Below are positions 26,722-34,031 of a stretch of DNA of 34,031 nt, in pieces. The DNA comes from Spirochaetaceae bacterium (lineage in GTDB: Bacteria; Spirochaetota; Spirochaetia; DSM-27196; SLAA01). Positions within the stretch are counted from its first letter, which is position 1. The number at the start of each line of letters is the position of its first letter. The position numbers and the translations under genes are program-made. The DNA lies in the NCBI GenBank assembly GCA_003556605.1, contig PWQX01000195.1:1-34031 (forward strand), read 5' to 3'. A model generated the notes under the pieces. The model searched no databases. It was not told the DNA's origin and saw only the letters and a program-made list of their open reading frames with translations.

Positions 26722-28563
26722 ATGCCGTATGACAGCCTTACCGTCGCCGAAAAACTCAACGTCTTGGCACAGACACCGTTCTCAGCCGAATCCGACTGGA
26801 GCGCAGACCAACGCCACAGCGTGCTCGGAAACCTGATTCTCTCCGCATCCGGCTGGCGCACTGTTTTCGCCGGCGACGCCCAAGAAGAGAGCCTCAGCCC
26901 GCTGGTCAACGAGCCGCATCGGCTCTTCGCGTGCTACGCCGCAGACAGTTTTGCACGCTACCTCACCGACCGCCTCGGCCGGCCCGCACGTGTCGCCGTC
27001 GCCACCGACTCGCGACCAACCGGGTACCTGCTCGCTGCAATCGTGCTGCGCACCCTACACGCCGCCGGTCATGGCTGTGAGTTCCTCGGGATTGCGCCAA
27101 CCCCACAACTGCTCGCCTACACCGGCACCGCACCCGGAGTGGACGGGTTCGTGTGCATAACCGCCAGTCACAATCCCATCGGCCACAACGGGTTCAAGTT
27201 TGGTCTGAACGACGGTGGGGTCATGAGCGTATCACAGGGCGAGTGCCTGACTGCGAGACTGCGAGATACCGTTGGAGCGGCGGAGCGGCGGCGCGCAGCG
27301 GTTGCACGCGCTGCGCGGGTCCACGCCGATACGATCAGCGAGCTGCTCCAAGGCTACCCGCCTTATGCTGCCGCATCGCGTGAGGCGTACCGGAAACAGG
27401 CGCTTTGCCTGCTCGACCCTACCGGCACCGCTGTTGCCGCTCGATTGCGGGCAGCGCTCGCCGCCGCACCGCTCGGGGTAATCGGCGAGCTCAACGGCAG
27501 CGCCCGCGGGGCATCTATTGACCGGGAGCTGTTTGAAGATTTGGGAGTCAGTGTTGAGCTGTTGAACGCAGCGCCGGGGCGGGTGGTACATCAGGTTGTT
27601 CCCGAGGGCCCGGGGCTCGATGACTGCCGTAATGCGCTGACCGCACGCGCCGACGACCCCCGCAACTTCATGCTCGGCTATGTCCCCGATAACGACGGTG
27701 ACCGCGGTAATCTCGTATACCGCCCCGCCGGCCGCCCCGATGCTCAGGCACTCGGCGCCCAGGAGGTGTTTGCGCTGACCTGCTACGGGGTCCTGCGAGC
27801 GATCGCCCGCGGGGGCGAAACAAGCGATCAACACGGGCCCGGCAGCCCGGGGCCGGTAGCGGTAGTCGTAAACGGCCCCACTTCGCTGCGTATCGACGAG
27901 ATTGCCGCAGGGTTCGGCGCCGAGGTGTACCGGGCCGAAGTAGGTGAAGCAAACGTACTCGCACTCGCCGATGACCTGCGTGCCGAGGGGTATCAGGTGC
28001 CTATTCTCGGAGAGGGCTCGAACGGCGGCGCTATCATCCCACCACAACGTGTGCGCGATCCGCTTGCCATGCTGATCACGCTCATAAAACTGTTGCGTCC
28101 TACAGACGGCTCAGACCCGCCGGATGATCTTCCGGCGGTACTCGCACAGCTTCCGCGCTGGTCCACGACCAGCGCTTACGAACCCCAGGCGCTGCTGCGC
28201 CTGGGGACCACAGACCACGCCCGTTTGAAACGGCAATACGAGGCGAGGTTTCTCACACTCTGGAAACAGCGGCGCGATGAGCTCGCCGATCGGTTCGGAA
28301 TCGTGAGTTACGAACAACACAACTACGAAGGTACCAATGATCGTGCCGGCTTCGGCCCGCAACACCGAAGCGGCACGCAAAACGGCGGACTGAAGCTACT
28401 GTTTCGCGATGCCGAGGGACACCCAACCGCCTCCGTCTGGCTGCGCGGTTCCAAGACCGAGCCGGTCATGCGGCTCATGGCCGAATGCCGCGGCGGGCAG
28501 GTCTCAAAGGCCCGGGCGCTGCTCAGCCTCCAGCGGGAGCTCGTGTCGGCCGCCGACGAGTGA
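26722..28563 (+). CDS. Phosphoglucomutase/phosphomannomutase family (alpha-D-phosphohexomutase)
   Basis: 'CITASHNPIGHNGFKFGLNDGG' phosphoserine loop, 'YVPDNDGDRGNLVY' metal loop, 'GEGSNGGAIIP', C-terminal 'LRGSKTEPVMRLMAE'. Confidence 0.88.
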   Translation: MPYDSLTVAEKLNVLAQTPFSAESDWSADQRHSVLGNLILSASGWRTVFAGDAQEESLSPLVNEPHRLFACYAADSFARYLTDRLGRPARVAVATDSRPTGYLLAAIVLRTLHAAGHGCEFLGIAPTPQLLAYTGTAPGVDGFVCITASHNPIGHNGFKFGLNDGGVMSVSQGECLTARLRDTVGAAERRRAAVARAARVHADTISELLQGYPPYAAASREAYRKQALCLLDPTGTAVAARLRAALAAAPLGVIGELNGSARGASIDRELFEDLGVSVELLNAAPGRVVHQVVPEGPGLDDCRNALTARADDPRNFMLGYVPDNDGDRGNLVYRPAGRPDAQALGAQEVFALTCYGVLRAIARGGETSDQHGPGSPGPVAVVVNGPTSLRIDEIAAGFGAEVYRAEVGEANVLALADDLRAEGYQVPILGEGSNGGAIIPPQRVRDPLAMLITLIKLLRPTDGSDPPDDLPAVLAQLPRWSTTSAYEPQALLRLGTTDHARLKRQYEARFLTLWKQRRDELADRFGIVSYEQHNYEGTNDRAGFGPQHRSGTQNGGLKLLFRDAEGHPTASVWLRGSKTEPVMRLMAECRGGQVSKARALLSLQRELVSAADE

Positions 28564-28575
28564 CGCGGAGAGCGG

Positions 28576-29448
28576 CTAGGAACCGAGACGGAAACTGCCG
28601 TCGGGCTCTTGCACAATGAACCCTTCGCGCGCGAGACCGTCGAGTGCTTCGCGGGTGAGCTCTTGGGGCTCCGGTAGCTCTCGGTACAGCTGTTCCACCG
28701 CGACACGCTCGGCAGCGGTCAATAATCGGAGAACCTGCCCGCGGCGCTGTCGGCACGAGCCTTCAAACGGCGTTTGCGTGGTGTAGTGCCGGCTCCGGCG
28801 GTTGGCGTTCTCACGGCGATTTCGCCCGAGCGCCGCGCCGTAATCCATCAGTGCGTAGTACCACTGCCGTGGATTCCGCCGATCTAAGGCTGCCTCCAGA
28901 ATCGGCCACAGCTCGCGATCGGACACTTGCTCCCGATTCGGGAAAAACCACTCAATCACCGCACGACGGATGTTGGTTTCAATGAACACAACCGGCAGAT
29001 TGTACACAAACGCCATAAGCGATCCTGCAGTCGCCGCCCCAATACCGGGTAGGCTTCGGAGAAGCTGAGGGTCCTGCGGCAACACTCCGCCGTACCTCGT
29101 GCTCACAATCGCGGCGATCTGTTGCAAGTATCGCGCCCTGCGGTTATAGCCGAGCCCCTGCCACAGCTGCAGCACCTCGCGTAGCGGCGCCTGTGACAGG
29201 GATCGGTAGTCTGGAAACCGCTTGAGGAACTCACGGTACTTCTCACGCACGCGCTCGGTCTGCGTTTGCTGCAGCATCAGCTCAGAGACCACAATCGCGT
29301 AGGGGTCGCGAGTAGCGCGCCAGGAGAACCGGCGGCCGTGATCCCGGTAATGACGGTAGACTGCCTCGCGGAAACGACCGGCCTCGGCTACGCGCTCTTT
29401 TCGCGCTTCTTGCGCGCCGCCTCCGCCTTGCGACTGATCTTGTTCCAT
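28576..29448 (-). CDS. MutY-like A/G-specific adenine glycosylase lacking the Fe-S cysteine motif
   Basis: '[28 protein letters not shown]', '[18 protein letters not shown]', '[18 protein letters not shown]' (HhH-GPD). The region where the C-X6-C-X2-C-X5-C is expected is '[35 protein letters not shown]'. Confidence 0.75.
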   Translation of the reverse strand: MEQDQSQGGGGAQEARKERVAEAGRFREAVYRHYRDHGRRFSWRATRDPYAIVVSELMLQQTQTERVREKYREFLKRFPDYRSLSQAPLREVLQLWQGLGYNRRARYLQQIAAIVSTRYGGVLPQDPQLLRSLPGIGAATAGSLMAFVYNLPVVFIETNIRRAVIEWFFPNREQVSDRELWPILEAALDRRNPRQWYYALMDYGAALGRNRRENANRRSRHYTTQTPFEGSCRQRRGQVLRLLTAAERVAVEQLYRELPEPQELTREALDGLAREGFIVQEPDGSFRLGS

Positions 29449-30446
29449 ACCCCGGTAAGTCCCATCGCCTTCTTTGCTGCCACAAGGGTGACCTGCTGCT
29501 GTTCGCGCATTTTGAGCGTGCCTTCGTAGATCACTTCATCGACAAAGCCGGTGCGCGCCTCGGCCGCTGCGCGGCGCTCGCGAATCGGCTCGAGAAACGC
29601 GTTTAGCGCGGCCGCAAGCTTCTCCTTCACCTCAACATCACCCACCCTGCCCTTGCGGTAGCGGTCGGCCATGTCCTCCACCTCTGCTTGATTGGGGTTG
29701 AAAGTCTTGTGGTAGATGAACACCGGATTGCCCTCAACTCTTCCGGGCACATCGGCACGCACTCGATTCGGATCGGTGTACATGCCGCGCACCTTTTTCT
29801 CAACGGTCTTGGCTTCATCCGAAAGCAGAATCGCATTGTTCAGTGATTTCGACATCTTACCCGAGCCGTCGGTACCTACCAGAGTCGGCACATCACCGAT
29901 CAACGACTCCGGTACCGGGAAAACTTCGCCGTACAGGTAATTGAACCGCCGCGCGATCTCACGGGTGAGCTCCACGTGGCTCTCGTTATCGCGCCCAACC
30001 GGTACGAGATGCGCGCGCGGTCCCAAGATATCGGCGCTCTGCAGCACCGGATAGCCCAGCAAGCCGAAGGGCATCTCGGTCAGATCCGCCGACTTGGCCA
30101 TCTCTTTTAGACTCGGCAGGCGCTGTAAACGCGGGACGGTCACGAGCATCTCGAACAGCAGGTTCAGCTCGTAGGTTTCATGCACCGCACTCTGCAGATA
30201 AATGACCGAACGTCCGGGGTCTATCCCGCAAGCGAGATAATCCAGGACCATCTCACGCGCGTTCTCGGCGATCTCGCCGATCTCTTCCTTACCGGGACGC
30301 GTTGTCAAGGTGTGCAGGTCGGCAATAATAAAGGCGCATTCGTACTCCCGCTGCAGCTTCACTCGATTCGCGATCGAGCCCACATAATGCCCCAAGTGCA
30401 ACCGTCCGGTCGGGCGGTCGCCGGTGAGAATTCTTCTCTGCTTCAT
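29388..30446 (-). CDS. trpS: Tryptophan--tRNA ligase
   Basis: '[21 protein letters not shown]', '[19 protein letters not shown]', '[20 protein letters not shown]', '[16 protein letters not shown]'. Confidence 0.95.
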   Translation of the reverse strand: MKQRRILTGDRPTGRLHLGHYVGSIANRVKLQREYECAFIIADLHTLTTRPGKEEIGEIAENAREMVLDYLACGIDPGRSVIYLQSAVHETYELNLLFEMLVTVPRLQRLPSLKEMAKSADLTEMPFGLLGYPVLQSADILGPRAHLVPVGRDNESHVELTREIARRFNYLYGEVFPVPESLIGDVPTLVGTDGSGKMSKSLNNAILLSDEAKTVEKKVRGMYTDPNRVRADVPGRVEGNPVFIYHKTFNPNQAEVEDMADRYRKGRVGDVEVKEKLAAALNAFLEPIRERRAAAEARTGFVDEVIYEGTLKMREQQQVTLVAAKKAMGLTGVWNKISRKAEAARKKREKSA

Positions 30447-30458
30447 ACTGCGTTGTGT

Positions 30459-31559
30459 TTAACTGTCCTTGTCGTTGTAATCGCTTGCTGTGATACCGTT
30501 GTTTGCAAGCCCGCGCCGCAGAAACGGTGAACGCTTGCGTTGTTTATAGTTACCGGTCCCCATCAAAATACCCACCGGCTCAAGCGCCGGAATATTCTCG
30601 AATGTAATCTTCAGCGCTACCGTCAGCGGAACGGCCAGGAACATGCCGATTGGTCCCCATAGCCATCCCCAAAACAGTAACGAAAGCAAGACTATCACCG
30701 GACTCAAGTTCAAACTCTGACCGACCAATTTGGGATCGAGAACGTTGCCTACCGTGAACTGGCTCACGGTCATGGTAATCGCCGTCGCGAGAACCGGATT
30801 CCAGTCCGGAGCGAACTGCAACAACGCAAACAGCACGCTCAGTACCGTTATCATGATCGACCCGAGAGTCGGGATGAAGTTGAACAACAAGGTAAGGATC
30901 GCCCACACGAACGGGAAATCAACCCCTATTATCCGAAACGCCACATAGACGATGCAGCCGGTCATGGCGCTGATCAGCAGTTTGACGCGCAAATAGCGAC
31001 CAATCTCAGCGCTGATATGCTCGAACACAATCGCGATCTTGCGTGTGGTGTGATCCTTGAGCGCTTGCGTGAGCTTGGATTTCATATACGGCTTCTCCAG
31101 CAGCAAGAACAACAAGAACACCAATACGATCACAAGGCCGCTGGCGAAGCTCATGAAGTTACCCGACAGCGAGAGAAGGTAGACTCGAGCGGTGCGAGTG
31201 AGGTCAAACTGATCAAAGACCTCGTCCTGGAGCTCAAAACGCCTGGTGAGATCGTTCAGTAACTCGATAAACCGTACCTGATAGCGCGGAAACTCGCGCA
31301 GAAGCGCCTGCACGCTGGAGTACAAGATCAAGCCGATCAGAAATCCGAACGCCAAAACCATCACCAGAACCGCGAGAATCGAAAGCGACCGCGGCACATG
31401 CATGCGAGCGAGCAGTTGCACCACCGGCGCCACTAAGAAATACAGCATCACCGCGATCACGAACGGGATCACGATCGTGCCGGTCATCGCCAGAACAGAC
31501 CCAACCGCCACAATCGCGATGATGAGAAGTAAAGCGGTGTTTACCTTCTGGTGATCCAC
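30459..31559 (-). CDS. AI-2E family transporter (PerM/UPF0118-like permease)
   Basis: About 8 TM segments. 'VIAVMLYFLVAPVVQLLARMHVPRSLSILAV', 'WAILTLLFNFIPTLGSIM', 'LDPKLVGQSLNLSPVIVLLSLLFWGWLWGPIGMFLAVPLTVALKI'. Confidence 0.9.
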   Translation of the reverse strand: MDHQKVNTALLLIIAIVAVGSVLAMTGTIVIPFVIAVMLYFLVAPVVQLLARMHVPRSLSILAVLVMVLAFGFLIGLILYSSVQALLREFPRYQVRFIELLNDLTRRFELQDEVFDQFDLTRTARVYLLSLSGNFMSFASGLVIVLVFLLFLLLEKPYMKSKLTQALKDHTTRKIAIVFEHISAEIGRYLRVKLLISAMTGCIVYVAFRIIGVDFPFVWAILTLLFNFIPTLGSIMITVLSVLFALLQFAPDWNPVLATAITMTVSQFTVGNVLDPKLVGQSLNLSPVIVLLSLLFWGWLWGPIGMFLAVPLTVALKITFENIPALEPVGILMGTGNYKQRKRSPFLRRGLANNGITASDYNDKDS

Positions 31560-31673
31560 AGCGCTGCTACGGTATCAGATTTCCGTGCTTAGTGAAAGCC
31601 TGCAGCGTTAAACGGGAGCGCTGCGTCTTTTCCCGCATCTCCCTATGGCCGTAATCCGCGCAGTACGGGAAAC

Positions 31674-33062
31674 TCAGGCGTGCACCGCCCAGCCTTCGGC
31701 GGTGCGGGCGGCTTCCATCACCGCCTCCGACAAAGTGGGATGCGCGTGCACCATAGTCGCGATATCCGCGGGCAGTAGTTCGCCCTTCTTGGCGAGCAGC
31801 AGCTCGTGGATTAACTCGGTTGCGTTGGCGCCGACCACGTGCCCGGCGAGGATCTCGCGGGTCTCGCGGTCGTACAGCACCTTCACAAGCCCTTCGGACT
31901 GCTCAGCGGCCACCGACTTACCCGCGCCTCGATACGGGAACACCGCCTTCTCGAACTCAAGGCCGCGCTCCCGTGCCTGCTCTTCGGTAGGTCCGAAGCT
32001 TCCGATCTCAGGAACAGTGTACACCGCCGACGGCCCGAGCTCGTCCGGCAGCCGCGGTTCAACCGTGTGCCCGGCCATGTGCTCAGCGGCGATTTCGGCC
32101 TCCTTCATCGCCCAATGTGCGAGAAGCGGCGTGGCAATCACATCGCCGACAGCGTAGATACCCGCGACTGCCGTGCGGTAGTAATTCTCGGTCTCTATAA
32201 AGCCCTTCTCGATCTTCACCCCAAGCTCCTCGAGCCCGAGGTCGGCACTGTTCGGTGCGCGGCCCACTGCCACCAGCAGCTTGTCACATTCCAAGGTACG
32301 GGTCTCACCGCCCTGCTCAACCGTGAGCCGCAGTGCGTCCCGGCCGCGCTCCAGCCCGGTAGCCTTCGCGGCGGTGAGCATCGTGATCCCGCGGCCTTTA
32401 AACGCCTTGGCGATAACCTCAACCGCCTCGGCGTCCTCAAGTGGAAGGATACGCTCCAGCATCTCAACCACCGTGACCTCAACGCCGAAGGCGTTCATCA
32501 CATGCGCGAACTCCATACCGATTGCGCCGGCTCCCAGGATCACCAAGCGCCTCGGGAGCTCGGTCATCATGAGAACACCGGTTGAGGACAGCACGCGATC
32601 TTCGTCAAACTCAAAACCCGGCAGCCCGCGGGGCTGCGACCCGGTAGCAATCATGATATTCTTGCACGAGAGCTTTTGCTTGCCGTCAACGCTGACCTCA
32701 TTCTTGCCGGTCACGCGGCCGGTGCCGCGGATATACTCGATGTCGTTCTTCTTCAGCAGAAACTGTACGCCCTTCGACAGCTTATCGGCTGCGTTCCGCG
32801 ACTTTTTCTGTACCTTCCGGTAATCGAACCCGTTGTAATCGAGCTTCACGCCGAGCTTCTCGAGCTCAGCGCCGTGCCCGTACACTTCAGCTTGGTGAAT
32901 CAACGCCTTCGACGGGATACATCCAATATTGAGGCAAACACCCCCCGGTTTATCCCTTTCAACGATTGCGGTTTTCAAGCCTAACTGCGAAGCGCGGATC
33001 GCCCCGACATAGCCGCCGGGCCCCGAGCCGATTACCACCAGATCATAGTTGTGTTCAGCCAT
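31674..33062 (-). CDS. lpdA: Dihydrolipoyl dehydrogenase
   Basis: ATG 33062 with AAAGGAG upstream. 'YDLVVIGSGPGGYVGAIRASQLG', 'GGVCLNIGCIPSKALIHQAE' redox disulfide, C-terminal 'HAHPTLSEAVMEAA'. Confidence 0.95.
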   Translation of the reverse strand: MAEHNYDLVVIGSGPGGYVGAIRASQLGLKTAIVERDKPGGVCLNIGCIPSKALIHQAEVYGHGAELEKLGVKLDYNGFDYRKVQKKSRNAADKLSKGVQFLLKKNDIEYIRGTGRVTGKNEVSVDGKQKLSCKNIMIATGSQPRGLPGFEFDEDRVLSSTGVLMMTELPRRLVILGAGAIGMEFAHVMNAFGVEVTVVEMLERILPLEDAEAVEVIAKAFKGRGITMLTAAKATGLERGRDALRLTVEQGGETRTLECDKLLVAVGRAPNSADLGLEELGVKIEKGFIETENYYRTAVAGIYAVGDVIATPLLAHWAMKEAEIAAEHMAGHTVEPRLPDELGPSAVYTVPEIGSFGPTEEQARERGLEFEKAVFPYRGAGKSVAAEQSEGLVKVLYDRETREILAGHVVGANATELIHELLLAKKGELLPADIATMVHAHPTLSEAVMEAARTAEGWAVHA

Positions 33063-33090
33063 GCAGCACTCCTTTGCCTCGAACGACACG

Positions 33091-34031
33091 CTAGAACAGC
33101 ACGCGGTACGGTTGTTCCATGATTTGCTTCAGCTCGTTAAAGAACCGTGCACCGGCCGCGCCGTCGATCACACGGTGGTCGCACGACAGTGTCATCTTCA
33201 TAATCGGCCGCACAACCAAATCGTCGAGCTCGTCTACTACCGGGGTCTTCTGGGTCTTGCCCACTGCAAGGATTGCCGATCCGGGGGGGTTGATGATCGC
33301 GGTGAACTCCTCGATACCGAAAGCGCCGAGATTGCTGATGGTAAAGGTCGCGCCGGTGTACTCTTCCGGCTGCAGCGCGTCGTTCTGCGCCTTCTCGATC
33401 AGCTCCTTGAGCTCGGAATCGATCCGCGCGATACCTTTGCCGCCGCAGTTGCGCACAACCGGGGTAATGAGCCCCGAGCCGGCATCGACCGCGAGGCCAA
33501 TGTCGATACTGCCGTGCTGCAGAATGGAATCCCCCTGCCAGCTCGAGTTGATCACCGGGTGGCGCTTGATCGCTTCGGCGGCGAACTTCATCAGGAACGC
33601 GTTCAACCCGGCCTTCTGCGGCAGTTGCTTATTCAGGGTGCTGCGTGCGCTCGTCACCTGCTCCATATCGACCGAGAGCGTCAGATAAAAATGCGGCGCG
33701 CTGAACTTCGATTCGGCCAGCCTTTGCGCGATCACCCCACGGCGGCGCGACACCGCGATCGTCTCGTCTTGTGCGGCTAACGTCGCTGCACCGGCGTCGG
33801 CGGCGCCCAAGGGAGCTGCGGCCGCCTGCGCCGCTGCACCCGCGGTCGCGGTCAAGGTCTCGATGTCGGCCTTCACGATGCGTCCTTGCGGGCCGCTACC
33901 GGCAACCTGCCGGAGGTCTATTCCCCGGCGCTCGGCGAGCTTACGGGCAAGCGGCGAGGCCTTGATACGCGCTCCATCGGCGGGCGGAGGCGCCGGCGCA
34001 CTGCCGGGCTCGGCTGCTGCACCCGGCACCG
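33091..34031 (-). CDS. pdhC: Pyruvate dehydrogenase E2 (dihydrolipoamide acetyltransferase), 5' end outside the window
   Basis: Peripheral-subunit-binding motif 'IKASPLARKLAERRGIDLRQVAGSGPQGRIVKADIE', 'INPPGSAILAVGKTQKTPVV', catalytic 'LSCDHRVIDGAAGARF'. Frame open to the window end, Ala/Pro-rich linker. Confidence 0.92.
   Translation of the reverse strand, partial: VPGAAAEPGSAPAPPPADGARIKASPLARKLAERRGIDLRQVAGSGPQGRIVKADIETLTATAGAAAQAAAAPLGAADAGAATLAAQDETIAVSRRRGVIAQRLAESKFSAPHFYLTLSVDMEQVTSARSTLNKQLPQKAGLNAFLMKFAAEAIKRHPVINSSWQGDSILQHGSIDIGLAVDAGSGLITPVVRNCGGKGIARIDSELKELIEKAQNDALQPEEYTGATFTISNLGAFGIEEFTAIINPPGSAILAVGKTQKTPVVDELDDLVVRPIMKMTLSCDHRVIDGAAGARFFNELKQIMEQPYRVLF

Noticed and set aside
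29388-29448. 61-nt overlap between trpS and the MutY-like ORF as a possible special coding overlap
   Set aside because: Probably an overlong annotated start of the glycosylase or ordinary operon overlap; the overlapping N-terminus is low complexity.
33283-33289. G7 run in the E2 gene
   Set aside because: It encodes the conserved INPPG segment of the E2 catalytic domain, so it is explained by protein constraint.

Overview
GC-rich bacterial window packed with chromosomal genes, probably from a spirochaete (inferred from the protein styles and gene set, not verified). In order: the 3' end of a class III adenylate/guanylate cyclase; two tandem PEGA-like envelope proteins; a membrane-anchored coiled-coil protein (-); a transposase-like ORF that appears frameshifted; a GLUG-repeat lipoprotein; hflK-hflC; murE-ddl; a nitroreductase (-); a divergent M28-like membrane peptidase; dinB; dapL; ribA (-), divergent from a tightly coupled block of RibD-C reductase, atypical MDR dehydrogenase, PTPS/QueD-like protein, GT4 glycosyltransferase and MFS exporter; a dual-receiver regulator plus hybrid histidine kinase (-); a phosphohexomutase; a cluster-less MutY-like glycosylase, trpS and an AI-2E transporter (-); and lpdA plus pyruvate dehydrogenase E2 (-, truncated by the window end). 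The best candidate for an undescribed system is the block at 17297-22713. It combines GTP cyclohydrolase II, a stand-alone pyrimidine reductase, a PTPS-like protein lacking canonical catalytic residues, a dehydrogenase lacking canonical zinc ligands, a glycosyltransferase and an exporter. This would fit biosynthesis and export of a modified, possibly glycosylated, pterin- or flavin-precursor-like molecule. No tRNA, rRNA or CRISPR array was recognised. All family calls come from reading motifs by eye; no database searches were run.
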